From: Gemmatimonadota bacterium
Lineage (GTDB): Bacteria; Gemmatimonadota; Gemmatimonadetes; Gemmatimonadales; GWC2-71-9
Direction of reading: 5' to 3'
Length of the DNA stretch: 64,000 nt
NCBI GenBank assembly: GCA_016720805.1
Contig: JADKJZ010000001.1
Location: 496,001-560,000, forward strand
Position 1 is the first letter of the stretch, and the number at the start of each line of letters is the position of its first letter. Below the pieces are notes generated by a model. It was not told the origin of the DNA. It ran no database searches and saw nothing but the letters and a program-made list of their open reading frames with translations. Both the position numbers and the translations under genes were made by a program. Shown here in pieces: positions 34,779-43,941 of this stretch.

Positions 34779-36038
34779 GTGTCGGGCACGCATCGCGTCC
34801 CCGGCGACAAGAGCATCACCCACCGCGCCTTGATGTTTGCCGCGCTGGCCCCCGGCGCGTCGGTCGTTGGCGGGGCCCTGACCTCGCTCGATGCCCGTTC
34901 GACGGCCAAGGTCCTGCGAGCCCTGGGGGCCACGATCTCGCCACTGCGGACCGAGACGGTGGTGGAAATCCGGGGGCGGCGCCGCCTCTCGACGCCTGCC
35001 GTGACGCTCCATTGTGGCAATTCCGGGACCACCGCCCGCCTGATGTTGGGGATTCTGGCCGGGCACCGCTTCACGAGTACCCTCACCGGCGACGCCTCGC
35101 TGCGCCGACGCCCGATGCGCCGGGTCACCACCGCCCTTGCGACCATGGGGGCGCGGGTCGACGATGGTGGCCGCGACGGCCTCCCCCTCACGATCCGCGG
35201 GGGAGCGCTTCGCCCGCTCGAGTGGAGCCTCCCCATCGCCTCGGCCCAGGTGAAGAGCGCGCTCCTCCTGGCCGGCGCCGTCGGTGGCGTCGCCGTCGCG
35301 CTCCGCGAGACCGCCGTCACGCGTGATCACACGGAGCGACTCCTTGGCGCCAACGGCTTCGAGGTCTCCCGGGAGCAGGGGTGGCTTCGCCTGGAGCCGA
35401 CGGGGGCCTTCCACCCGTTCGCGATGCAGGTTCCCGGCGATCCGTCGTCGGCGGCGTTCCTGCTCGCCGCCATCCTGCTGGCGGAAGACGGCGAGGCCCG
35501 CGTGGCCGGCGTCGGGCTGAATCCCACCAGAACGGGCTTCCTCCACGTGATGGCGCGGATGGGGGCCTCGATTGTCGCGACCGACGAAGAGGCGCCGTTC
35601 GGCGAACCGATCGGCGACCTGGTGACCCGCCCGGCCGCGTTGCGTGGGGTCGTGGTGGAGGCCGGGGAGGTGCCCGGCATCATCGATGAAATCCCGATGC
35701 TGGCCTGTCTGGCGGCGAGGGCCGATGGGGAGTCGCGCTTCCACGGGGTCGGCGAGCTCCGGGTCAAGGAAAGCGACCGGCTGGCCCTGATCGTCCGCAA
35801 TCTGCGGGCGGTGGGCGTTGAAGCAGAGGCGCAGGGCGACGACCTGCTGGTGCGGGGACGCTCGGGGCCGTTTCGCGGTCGGGTGGTGACCGACGGCGAT
35901 CACCGGATTGCGATGGCCTTCGCGGTGTTGGGGCAGACCCGCGGGTCGCGCATCGTCGTGGATGACCCGGACTGTGCGGCCGTCTCGTTCCCCAACTTCG
36001 CGGCCCAACTCGGGGTGCTTTACGGCAGGATGCCATGA
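34779..36038 (+). CDS. aroA: 3-phosphoshikimate 1-carboxyvinyltransferase (EPSP synthase)
   Basis: Joins shikimate 3-phosphate and phosphoenolpyruvate in aromatic amino acid synthesis. It is 419 residues, near family length. HRVPGDKSITHRAL is at the N-terminus, LHCGNSGTTARLM is the substrate loop, RRRPMRRV follows, and DEIPMLACLAA, VKESDR and DGDHRIAMAFAV are the C-terminal motifs. The GTG at 34779 leaves a very short first strand before VPGDKS; no other start is in frame. The stop overlaps the cmk ATG. Confidence 0.94.
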   Translation: MSGTHRVPGDKSITHRALMFAALAPGASVVGGALTSLDARSTAKVLRALGATISPLRTETVVEIRGRRRLSTPAVTLHCGNSGTTARLMLGILAGHRFTSTLTGDASLRRRPMRRVTTALATMGARVDDGGRDGLPLTIRGGALRPLEWSLPIASAQVKSALLLAGAVGGVAVALRETAVTRDHTERLLGANGFEVSREQGWLRLEPTGAFHPFAMQVPGDPSSAAFLLAAILLAEDGEARVAGVGLNPTRTGFLHVMARMGASIVATDEEAPFGEPIGDLVTRPAALRGVVVEAGEVPGIIDEIPMLACLAARADGESRFHGVGELRVKESDRLALIVRNLRAVGVEAEAQGDDLLVRGRSGPFRGRVVTDGDHRIAMAFAVLGQTRGSRIVVDDPDCAAVSFPNFAAQLGVLYGRMP

Positions 36039-36712
36039 CGATGCCGGTCGTGGCGATCGACGGGCCGGCCGCCTCCGGGAAGTCCAGCACCGCATCGGTG
36101 GTGGCGGCCCGCCTTGGGTTGATCCACGTCGACTCCGGCGCGCTCTACCGTGCGCTGACGTGGCTGGCGGTGCGAGACGGCCTGCACGACGCGGAGGCGA
36201 TCTGCCGGGCGGCGGAGGCCGCCGACCTGACCCTGGTGGCCGACGGCAGCACGCTGACGCTTCGGGCGGGCGGCGAGCCGATCGAGGGTGCCATCCGCTC
36301 CCCAGAAGTCACGGCGGCGGTCTCGCGGGTGGCGGCACTGCCGGCCGTGCGCGCCTGGATCAACGGCCGACTCCGGGCGGCGGTGGCCGGAGCTGGGGGT
36401 GGGGTGATGGACGGGCGGGACATCGGGACGGTGGTCTTTCCCGACGCGGTCCTGAAGGTCTACCTGACCGCGTCCCCGGAGGCGCGGGCACGCCGGCGCC
36501 TCCTCCAGGAGGGTCAGGAGCCTGCCGAGGAGGCCGTTGCCGCCGAGGCCGCCCGACTGGCCGCCCGGGACCGCCTCGACGCCGGGCGGGCGGTCGCCCC
36601 CTTGCGACAGGCCCCCGACGCCTTGCACCTGGATACCAGCACCCTCGACTTCGGGACGCAGGTGGCGCGGATCGTGGGCTGGGCGGCGGAACGAGGGTTG
36701 CTGCCCGTTTGA
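36035..36712 (+). CDS. cmk: Cytidylate kinase
   Basis: Phosphorylates CMP and dCMP. It is 225 residues. The P loop is IDGPAASGKSSTA, then LIHVDSGALYRALTW, GVMDGRDIGTVVFPDA (CMP site) and a lid with RARRRL. The aroA-cmk-rpsA order is widespread. The ATG overlaps the aroA stop; a second ATG two codons later is possible. Confidence 0.95.
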   Translation: MTMPVVAIDGPAASGKSSTASVVAARLGLIHVDSGALYRALTWLAVRDGLHDAEAICRAAEAADLTLVADGSTLTLRAGGEPIEGAIRSPEVTAAVSRVAALPAVRAWINGRLRAAVAGAGGGVMDGRDIGTVVFPDAVLKVYLTASPEARARRRLLQEGQEPAEEAVAAEAARLAARDRLDAGRAVAPLRQAPDALHLDTSTLDFGTQVARIVGWAAERGLLPV

Positions 36713-36818
36713 CCGGCGGGTATCTTTCTTGGCTGTCCCGAAATCGGGCCGGCCGAGGATTTTCCTCACCCCGAGGCCGCCGTGGCCCCGGTTTCCCGCT
36801 GTCGCAGGACCTCCCCGA

Positions 36819-38633
36819 ATGTCTGAGACCGAAACCCCGACCGAAGACGCCGTGCTCGACGTGGCGCCCGCCGCTCCCACCTTCCAGTCGACCGCCGCGA
36901 TGCCCTTCGCGATGTCGACCGGCATGCGTGTGCGTGCGGACCTCTACGACGAGGACTACACCAGCGATGAATACGAAGCGCTCCTGACGATGTACGAAGG
37001 GACGATGTCCCAGATCGTCGAGGGCGAGATCGTCAAGTCGAAGATCCTGCGCATCACGGACAATGCCGTGATCCTCGATGTCGGCTTCAAGTCGGAAGGC
37101 TCCGTGCCGCTCGACGAGTTCAAGGACCCGCAGAACCTCCAGGTCGGCGACGAGGTCGAGGTCTTCCTCGAGCACCTCGAGGACCAGGAAGGGGCGGTCG
37201 TCCTCTCGAAGAAGAAGGCCGACTTCATGCGCGTGTGGGAGAAGATCCGCATCGCCCACGAGTCCGACCAGCCGGTGGAAGGCACCCTGATGAAGAAGAT
37301 CAAGGGTGGTGTCGTGGTGAACCTGATGGGCGTCGATGCCTTCCTCCCCGGCTCGCAGATCGCGTTGCGCCGGGTGCCGAACATCGACGAACTCCTCGGC
37401 TCGACCTACGAGTTCAAGATCATCAAGCTCAACAAGCGCCGGCGGAACATCGTCGTCTCGCGTCGCGTGATCCTCGAGAACGAGCGGGCGCACAAGCGCG
37501 AGCACCTGATGAAGGAGCTCGAGGTCGGTCAGGTCCGGAAGGGCATCGTCAAGAACATCACCGACTTCGGGGCGTTCATCGATCTCGGCGGCGTCGACGG
37601 CCTGCTGCACATCACCGACATGTCGTACGGCCGCGTCTCGCATCCGAGCGAACTGGTCGGCATCGGCCGCGAAGTCGAGGTCAAGATTCTCGACATCGAT
37701 TGGCAGCGTGAGCGGATCTCGCTCGGCATGAAGCAGCTCCAGTCCTATCCGTGGCAGAACGTCGCCGAGAAGTACCCGGTCGGCAGCCGCGTGCAGGGCA
37801 AGGTCGTCTCGATCACCAACTACGGCGCCTTCGTGGAGCTGGAGCCGGGGATCGAAGGCCTGGTGCACATCTCCGAGATGAGCTGGACGCGCAATGTCCG
37901 CCATCCGAGCAAGATCGTCTCGATCGGCGAGACCATCGAGGCGGTGGTGCTCAAGGTCGACGAGTCGGAGGAGAAGATCTCCCTCGGCATGAAGCAGACC
38001 GAGCAGGATCCCTGGATGATCCTCCCGCTCCGCTACCCGGTCGGGACGCGCATCACGGGCAAGGTCCGCAACCTCACCTCGTTCGGCGCCTTCGTCGAGA
38101 TCGAGGCGGGCATCGACGGCCTGATCCACATCTCCGACATGTCGTGGACCAAGCGCGTGCAGCATCCGTCGGAAGTGGTCAAGAAGGGCGACACCGTCGA
38201 CGTCGTGATCCTCAACATCGACGCCGACAACAAGCGCATCTCCCTCGGCCTCAAGCAGGCGACCGACGATCCGTGGCTCACGATCGGCGAGAAGCTGCCG
38301 ATCGGCACCGAGCTCCGTGCCAAGGTCCTCCGCCCGGTCGACAAGGGCATCGTGCTCGACCTCGGCAACGACATCGAGGGCTTCGCCCCCGTGTCGCAGA
38401 TGGGGATCGGCCACGACCAGAACCCCGAGGATGCGGTCGTCCTCAATCAGCAGGTGATTGCCAAGATCCTCGAGGTGGACCCGATCCATCACCGCGTGGT
38501 CGTGGCGATCATCGAGTACCCGGAAGACGGCATCCCGGAGCCGGGCACCGAGCCCAAGCTCTCCGAGATCCCGAAGCTCCCGGAGCCGGGCGACATCGAA
38601 GTCGACATGTCGGAGCTCGACGACGACAACTGA
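36819..38633 (+). CDS. rpsA: Ribosomal protein bS1
   Basis: A 604-residue mRNA-binding protein with six S1 repeats spread over residues ~65-565. They are recognisable by recurring blocks such as ITDFGAFIDLGGVDGLLHITDMS, cut here to FGAFIDLGGVDG, FVELEPGIEGLVHISEMSW and FVEIEAGIDGLIHISDMSW. An acidic tail (SELDDDN) ends the protein. The ATG follows a weak site in CTCCCCGA. The 106-base gap from cmk shows no clear terminator, so the genes may be co-transcribed. A strong hairpin follows. Confidence 0.95.
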   Translation: MSETETPTEDAVLDVAPAAPTFQSTAAMPFAMSTGMRVRADLYDEDYTSDEYEALLTMYEGTMSQIVEGEIVKSKILRITDNAVILDVGFKSEGSVPLDEFKDPQNLQVGDEVEVFLEHLEDQEGAVVLSKKKADFMRVWEKIRIAHESDQPVEGTLMKKIKGGVVVNLMGVDAFLPGSQIALRRVPNIDELLGSTYEFKIIKLNKRRRNIVVSRRVILENERAHKREHLMKELEVGQVRKGIVKNITDFGAFIDLGGVDGLLHITDMSYGRVSHPSELVGIGREVEVKILDIDWQRERISLGMKQLQSYPWQNVAEKYPVGSRVQGKVVSITNYGAFVELEPGIEGLVHISEMSWTRNVRHPSKIVSIGETIEAVVLKVDESEEKISLGMKQTEQDPWMILPLRYPVGTRITGKVRNLTSFGAFVEIEAGIDGLIHISDMSWTKRVQHPSEVVKKGDTVDVVILNIDADNKRISLGLKQATDDPWLTIGEKLPIGTELRAKVLRPVDKGIVLDLGNDIEGFAPVSQMGIGHDQNPEDAVVLNQQVIAKILEVDPIHHRVVVAIIEYPEDGIPEPGTEPKLSEIPKLPEPGDIEVDMSELDDDN

Positions 38634-38658
38634 GCCACATGCTCAGGCAGCGGAACGA

Positions 38659-38690
38659 CGCGGGGGCGGCCACCAGTGGCCGCCCCCGCG
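38659..38690. terminator. Bidirectional terminator hairpin
   Basis: A perfect 14-bp stem, CGCGGGGGCGGCCA (38659-38672) with TGGCCGCCCCCGCG (38677-38690), closes a 4-base loop. It lies between the convergent ends of rpsA and the PAS gene and can serve both, although neither side has a long T-run. Confidence 0.75.
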
Positions 38691-38718
38691 TGCGTACGAA
38701 CCTGCCACCGGGCTGCGG

Positions 38719-39765
38719 CTACTCGGTCAGCATCTTGACCGCACATTCGGGGCAGAGGCCGTGCGAGAACTCCGCCTCGCTCCGCCGCGCGATGTAACTC
38801 TCCATCTGTTCCCAGTGCCCCTGCTCGTCGCGGATCTTGTGGCACCAGGAGCAGGTCGGGAGCAACCCGCGGAGCGTCCGGACCGCGGCCTTCGCGTGCA
38901 ACAGTTCCTCCAGCAGACGCTCCCGCTCCAGTTCGGTGGCCCGCCGCTCGGTCAGGTCGTGGCTCAGGGTCAGCACGCCGGTCACCTGCCCGTGGCTGTT
39001 CAGCAACGGCGTGAATCGTGTCACGTAGTAGCGGGCGCTCGGTTCGGAGGCACGCTGATACTCGAACTCGAGCGTCTCCGCACGGCCGTCCCGCAGGACG
39101 CGGTGAAGCGCACCGGAAAACGCCGCGCGCGCCACGGGGTCGACCAGCAGGTCTGCGGGCGCCCGATGGATGAAGTCCTCCGCCGGATACCCGACCGTGC
39201 GTGCGAAGGCCGGATTGACGAAGGCAATTCGGCCCTGGGCATCAAAGAGCATCAGCAGGTCCTCGACGCCGTCCACGATCGCCCGGAGCTCGGCTTCACG
39301 GTTGGCCAGCGCCTCGGCGGCCCGGTGCAGCTCGGTGATGTCCCGCGCAATCACGAAGACGCCGGTGCCTCCATGTTCCGTATCAGGCTCCGGGGTGAAG
39401 CGCGCCTGAAAACGGGAGCTTGTGCCATCCGGGGCGGGGAAGTCGTAGTCGACCACGACGGGGACGCCGGTGATCATCGTGTCCCGGATGGCCGTCAGCC
39501 AGATCTCCTTGAATGCTTCGTCCAGCGGGATCTCCTGCGCGGGGCGCCCCACGATTTCGCTCGCGGGCACCCCGGCAGCACGCGCCGCGGCCGGATTGAG
39601 GTAGCTGACGCGGAGCTCGGCGTCGATCTGGACGATCACGTCCCCGGCCGCCTCGACCACGGCCGTGAACGCGGCCTCCCGCTGGGCAAGTCGCCGCACC
39701 GGGTCGGGCGGGTCCGTCGGGTCGTCGTTCGAGACGGGAGTCGAGTCGGGACGCGAGGTCGCCAT
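38719..39765 (-). CDS. Double-PAS sensor protein with C-terminal cysteine module
   Basis: A 348-residue protein. Two PAS domains lie at about 30-150 (VIVQIDAELRVSYLNPAAAR) and 155-275 (LLMLFDAQGRIAFVNPAFAR), each ending in a PAC-like DITELHRAAE or DLTERRATEL. A short coiled coil leads to the C-terminal module LPTCSWCHKIRDEQGHWEQM...SHGLCPEC, known from other PAS and REC proteins and possibly metal- or redox-binding. There is no kinase, cyclase or DNA-binding domain, so it must signal by protein contact. Confidence 0.85.
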   Translation of the reverse strand: MATSRPDSTPVSNDDPTDPPDPVRRLAQREAAFTAVVEAAGDVIVQIDAELRVSYLNPAAARAAGVPASEIVGRPAQEIPLDEAFKEIWLTAIRDTMITGVPVVVDYDFPAPDGTSSRFQARFTPEPDTEHGGTGVFVIARDITELHRAAEALANREAELRAIVDGVEDLLMLFDAQGRIAFVNPAFARTVGYPAEDFIHRAPADLLVDPVARAAFSGALHRVLRDGRAETLEFEYQRASEPSARYYVTRFTPLLNSHGQVTGVLTLSHDLTERRATELERERLLEELLHAKAAVRTLRGLLPTCSWCHKIRDEQGHWEQMESYIARRSEAEFSHGLCPECAVKMLTE

Positions 39766-39830
39766 CTGACACTCCGTGGTGCTGTGCGAGGGAGCAGAAA
39801 GCTACCCGTCGAGGCAGCCGGGGCAGTGAC

Positions 39831-39858
39831 TTGGCCCGTTCCAGCCGCGCATTAGCTT
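39831..39858 (+). promoter_or_regulatory. Candidate promoter of the carboxylase operon, possibly leaderless
   Basis: TTGGCC (39831-39836), a 16-base spacer and TAGCTT (39853-39858). The ATG at 39867 is only 8 bases beyond the -10-like element. The sequence TTGAGGGA between them could be a remnant ribosome-binding site. The same TAGCTTTGAGG occurs at the rplM promoter candidate. Confidence 0.45.
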
Positions 39859-39866
39859 TGAGGGAT

Positions 39867-41420
39867 ATGCCCGACAACCCGTCCCGACTCGAGGACCTGC
39901 GACACCGCCAGACCCTGGCCGAACAGGGTGGCGGCGCCGCGCGGATCGCGCAGCAACACAAGAAGGGGAAGCTCACCGCGCGCGAGCGCCTCGACCTCCT
40001 GCTCGACGCCGGTTCGTTTGTCGAATTGGATCGATTCGTCACCCACCGCACCACCGACTTCGGCATGGCCGACGACCGGCCGCTCGGCGATGGCGTCGTC
40101 ACCGGCTGGGGTCGAATCGACGGCCGGCTCGTCTACGTCTTCTCGCAGGACTTCACGGTGTTCGGCGGGTCGCTCTCGGAAACCCACGCGGCGAAAATCT
40201 GCAAGGTGATGGACCTCGCCGTCCGGAATGGCGCCCCGATGATCGGCCTCAACGATTCCGGCGGGGCGCGAATCCAGGAGGGTGTGGCGTCGCTCGGCGG
40301 CTATGCCGACATCTTCCTGCGCAACACCCTCGCCTCGGGGGTGGTGCCGCAGATCTCGGCGATCCTCGGGCCCTGCGCCGGCGGCGCGGTCTACTCGCCG
40401 GCGATCACCGACTTCGTGCACATGGTCCGCGGCGTGGGCTACATGTTCGTGACCGGCCCGAACGTCGTGAAGACGGTCACCCACGAGGAAGTGACCTTCG
40501 ATGATCTCGGCGGCGCCGATGTGCATGCCGAAACCTCAGGGGTGGCGCATTTTGTCCACGCCACCGAGCCGGAGTGTCTCGAGGCGATCCGCACCTTGCT
40601 CGGCTTCCTTCCGTCGAACAACATCGATGAACCGCCTGTGGTCCCGACCACCGATCCGGTCGACCGGCGGGACGAGCGGTTGCTCGAGGTGATTCCGGAC
40701 CTCGCCGCCCGGCCGTACGACATGCACGAGGTGCTCGGTGCGGTGGTCGACGACGCGATCTTCCATGAGGTGATGCCGGCCTTCGCCGGCAACATCCTCA
40801 CCGGCTTCGCGCGACTTGGCGGTCGGTCGGTCGGCATCGTCGCCAACCAGCCCGCCGTGCTGGCCGGGGTGCTCGACATCAATGCCTCGGTCAAGGCGGC
40901 GCGATTCATCCGCTTCTGTGATGCCTTCAACATTCCACTCGTCACCTTTGTCGACGTGCCGGGCTTCCTGCCCGGTGTGGCCCAGGAGCACGGGGGGATC
41001 ATCCGGCACGGTGCCAAGCTCTTGTATGCGTATTGTGAGGCGACCGTCCCGAAGTTGACGGTGATCACCCGCAAGGCGTATGGTGGGGCGTACGACGTGA
41101 TGAGCTCGAAGCACATTCGCGGCGACGTCAACCTCGCCTGGCCCACTGCGGAGATCGCGGTGATGGGCCCCAAGGGCGCGGTGGAGATCCTCTACAAGCA
41201 CGAAATCGCCCAGGCCATCGACCCGGCCGCCGAGGCGGCCGCCAAGACCGACGCCTATACGCAGGCGTTCGCGACTCCCTATCAGGCGGCGGCCCGCGGC
41301 TACATTGATGATGTCATCGATCCGCGGGACACCCGTCCGCGACTGATTGACGCCCTGCAGACCCTCGAGACGAAGCGCGACCGCAATCCACCGAAGAAGC
41401 ACGGATGCATTCCTCTATGA
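39867..41420 (+). CDS. Acyl-CoA carboxylase carboxyltransferase (PccB-like)
   Basis: The carboxyltransferase subunit of a biotin-dependent carboxylase, probably propionyl- or acetyl-CoA carboxylase, 517 residues. LTARERLDLLLD and DRPLGDGVVTGWG open the first crotonase-like domain. LNDSGGARIQEGVASLGGYA and ILGPCAGGAVYSPA form the acyl-CoA site. The second domain has FVDVPGFLPGVAQEHGGIIR and KAYGGAYDVMSSKH. The biotin carboxylase (42421) and biotin carrier (45167) genes follow in the same direction, completing the enzyme. Substrate choice depends on a residue I cannot judge safely by eye. Confidence 0.93.
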   Translation: MPDNPSRLEDLRHRQTLAEQGGGAARIAQQHKKGKLTARERLDLLLDAGSFVELDRFVTHRTTDFGMADDRPLGDGVVTGWGRIDGRLVYVFSQDFTVFGGSLSETHAAKICKVMDLAVRNGAPMIGLNDSGGARIQEGVASLGGYADIFLRNTLASGVVPQISAILGPCAGGAVYSPAITDFVHMVRGVGYMFVTGPNVVKTVTHEEVTFDDLGGADVHAETSGVAHFVHATEPECLEAIRTLLGFLPSNNIDEPPVVPTTDPVDRRDERLLEVIPDLAARPYDMHEVLGAVVDDAIFHEVMPAFAGNILTGFARLGGRSVGIVANQPAVLAGVLDINASVKAARFIRFCDAFNIPLVTFVDVPGFLPGVAQEHGGIIRHGAKLLYAYCEATVPKLTVITRKAYGGAYDVMSSKHIRGDVNLAWPTAEIAVMGPKGAVEILYKHEIAQAIDPAAEAAAKTDAYTQAFATPYQAAARGYIDDVIDPRDTRPRLIDALQTLETKRDRNPPKKHGCIPL

Positions 41421-42424
41421 TTTCCCGCCGGGCGCATCGCGCCGCACTCGCCCTGGGCCTCCTCGCCTGGGCGACGGGACTCCGTGCGCAGACCACGGCC
41501 GTCGGGGGGAGTGCCGCATCGGGGAGTTCCGCGGTGCAACGGGCGGAGGCTTTGCTGCGGGAGGGGCGCCGGATCGATGCCAAGATGTTCCTCGGCCAAC
41601 ACCTCGCGCTCGAGCCGAACGATGGCCGCGCCTGGTTTGCCCTTGGTCGAATTCACCTTGGCGACGCGCAACGGTGGCACCGCGAGGGACACCTCGCCTC
41701 CGGAGTCGGCATACCCGTGGCCGAGTTTGCCTCCTCGGCATTCGACCAGGCGTACCGACTGCTGGCCGACTCGGCGAGCGTGTACCTGGTGCTCGCCGTG
41801 GTGGAGCAGGCCACGCTGCGCATCGAGCGGCTCGGGTGGACTGGAGCGGTCGAGCAACCGATGGCCCCCGAGGAGCTGCCGCTTCCCCCGGTGCTCAACG
41901 AACTCGGACGCAACCTGATGGGCTCCTGTCCGCGGGGCGGCGTGCTGGTGACCGGCTCGCTCGTGGAAACCGCATCGGTCTGGGGGGCGCGTTTCCTCGA
42001 CGATGAGCGGGCCGACCTGATCCTGATTCGCCCCGATCTCTACGCCTTCGATTCCCTCTACCGTGGCCGGATGGCGACGGCGATCGGTGCCGAGGCATCG
42101 GTGGATCTCCCTGCGGCCCTGGTGGCGGCGAGTGCGAAGCGGCCGGTCTGTCTCACGCCGACCGTCGATTCGATCACGACGACGGCCCTCAGCTGGCATC
42201 CGCTGCGGTTGGTCCTGGCGGCCGGCACGATCGCGAACGGCGAGGCCCCGATGCAGATGAGCGTGCACCAGCTCGCCCGCACCGGCATCGCCGGCTCGGT
42301 CTGGAGCGAGGCCGTGCGCGACGTCTACGAGCTCGCCGCGCGGCGCAATCGGAACTTGTGCGAGTCGCTCTTCAATCGCCCCGACGCCCACGGTCTCCCG
42401 GCCATCACGGCCTGTCCCCGATGA
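41405..42424 (+). CDS. Exported TPR-like hypothetical protein within the carboxylase operon
   Basis: A 339-residue protein with a signal peptide (AALALGLLAWATGLRAQ). It has one or two TPR-like helices near residues 45-95 (AEALLREGRRIDAKMFLGQHLALEPNDGRAW, given here only as the region). The rest contains GRNLMGSCPRGGVLVTGSL and LILIRPDLYA, which resemble the C-terminal part of proteins annotated as membrane glycosyltransferase partners. I cannot assign a function. It overlaps the carboxyltransferase gene by 16 bases and the biotin carboxylase by 4, so it is tightly embedded in the operon. Confidence 0.65.
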   Translation: MHSSMISRRAHRAALALGLLAWATGLRAQTTAVGGSAASGSSAVQRAEALLREGRRIDAKMFLGQHLALEPNDGRAWFALGRIHLGDAQRWHREGHLASGVGIPVAEFASSAFDQAYRLLADSASVYLVLAVVEQATLRIERLGWTGAVEQPMAPEELPLPPVLNELGRNLMGSCPRGGVLVTGSLVETASVWGARFLDDERADLILIRPDLYAFDSLYRGRMATAIGAEASVDLPAALVAASAKRPVCLTPTVDSITTTALSWHPLRLVLAAGTIANGEAPMQMSVHQLARTGIAGSVWSEAVRDVYELAARRNRNLCESLFNRPDAHGLPAITACPR

Positions 42425-43941
42425 CCTCCCGTCCCATCCGACGCGTCCTGGTGGCCAACCGGGGCGAGATTGCCTTGCGCATCATCCGCGCCTGTCATGA
42501 CGAGGGGCTCGAGGCCGTGGCCGTGTATTCCGATGCCGATCGTCACGCCCCGTTTGTGCGGGCGGCCGATGTCGCCATCCGCCTCGGCCCAGCGCCCGCG
42601 GCCGCGAGCTATCTGAACGCCGCCCTGATCCTCGACGCCGCGCAGTCGAGCGGCGCCGACGCGATCCATCCCGGCTACGGCTTCTTCTCGGAACGGGCAC
42701 CGTTCGCACGGGCCGTCGAGGAGGCAGGGCTCGTCTGGATCGGTCCACCGTCCACCGCGATCGAGGCGATGGGCGACAAGACGGCTGCCCGACGACTGAT
42801 GCAGGCCGCCGGTGTGCCTATCGTGCCCGGTGCCGTGGCGGCGCTCGACGACCCCGCCGATGCGCTCGCGATGGCCGAACAGATCGGCTATCCGGTGCTG
42901 GTGAAGGCCGCGGCCGGCGGCGGTGGGAAGGGGATGCGAGTCGTCACGGCGGCGTCCGCACTCCCCGGGGCATTGACCTCGGCCGCGAGCGAAGCGCTCA
43001 AGGCGTTCGGCGACGGCAGCGTCTACCTCGAGAAGTACGTGGAACGACCCCGCCACGTCGAAATTCAGGTGCTCGCCGACCATCTGCGCACGGTCCACGT
43101 CGGCGAGCGTGAGTGCTCGGTGCAGCGCCGCCACCAGAAGCTCATCGAAGAAGCGCCCTCCGTGGCCGTCACCCCCGCGCTGCGTGAGGCGATGGGCGCG
43201 GCGGCCGTCGCCGCCGCCGCCGCGGTTGGCTATCGCGGGGCGGGGACGTGCGAGTTCCTGCTGGCGGCCGACGGCTCGTTCTTCTTCCTCGAGATGAACA
43301 CCCGCATCCAGGTGGAGCATCCGGTCACCGAAGAGGTCTACGGCGTCGACCTCGTGCGCGAACAGCTTCGCATCGCGCGCGGCCTGCCGATGTCGTTGGC
43401 CGACGCTCCGCTGGTGCCGCGCGGCTGGGCCATCGAATGCCGCATCACCTCCGAGGATCCGACCAACCAGTTGCTGCCAAGTGCCGGACGGATCAGCTGG
43501 ATGCGGGCCCCCGCGGGCCCGGGCGTCCGCTGGGAAAGTGGCGTCGAGGCCGGGAGCGAGGTCACGCTGCACTACGACTCGATGCTCGCGAAGTTGATCG
43601 TGCACGCGCCGACGCGCCCGATGGCGATCGACGCGATGCGTCGTGCGCTGGACGAGCTCGTGATCGTCGGCGTCGCCACCAACGCGGCGTTCCATCGATC
43701 ACTGCTGGCCGACCCCGATTTTGTCTCGGGCAACATCGACATCCAGTTCCTCGAGCGCCGCCCGGACCTGCTCGCCGCACCGGAATCGGACGCCGACGTG
43801 CGGCGCCTCGCGGTGGCCGTCGCGCTGCTGGAAGAGCAGCGTCGGCAGCGCCGAAAGCCTGCGACGCATGGTGGCGGGGCGGCCTCAGCGAGCGGCAGTT
43901 CGGCGTGGCGGCGTGCGGCGCTGCGTGACGGACTCCGGTGA
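42421..43941 (+). CDS. Biotin carboxylase subunit of acyl-CoA carboxylase
   Basis: Carboxylates biotin with ATP and bicarbonate, 506 residues. VLVANRGEIALRIIRACHD starts the N-terminal domain. KAAAGGGGKGMRVV is the ATP-grasp glycine loop, ERECSVQRRHQKLIEEAPS the phosphate region, and FFLEMNTRIQVEHPVTEE the metal and catalytic site. AccC-like C-terminal motifs (SEDPTNQLLPSAGRI, HYDSMLAKLIVH) are intact. About 60 residues beyond the usual AccC end have a basic-alanine composition. They are of the type linking to a biotin carrier, which here is a separate gene. Confidence 0.94.
   Translation: MTSRPIRRVLVANRGEIALRIIRACHDEGLEAVAVYSDADRHAPFVRAADVAIRLGPAPAAASYLNAALILDAAQSSGADAIHPGYGFFSERAPFARAVEEAGLVWIGPPSTAIEAMGDKTAARRLMQAAGVPIVPGAVAALDDPADALAMAEQIGYPVLVKAAAGGGGKGMRVVTAASALPGALTSAASEALKAFGDGSVYLEKYVERPRHVEIQVLADHLRTVHVGERECSVQRRHQKLIEEAPSVAVTPALREAMGAAAVAAAAAVGYRGAGTCEFLLAADGSFFFLEMNTRIQVEHPVTEEVYGVDLVREQLRIARGLPMSLADAPLVPRGWAIECRITSEDPTNQLLPSAGRISWMRAPAGPGVRWESGVEAGSEVTLHYDSMLAKLIVHAPTRPMAIDAMRRALDELVIVGVATNAAFHRSLLADPDFVSGNIDIQFLERRPDLLAAPESDADVRRLAVAVALLEEQRRQRRKPATHGGGAASASGSSAWRRAALRDGLR

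Noticed and set aside
36360..38492. 710-codon open frame on the - strand
   Set aside because: It is antisense to cmk and rpsA. The repeated pattern mirrors the S1 repeats of rpsA.
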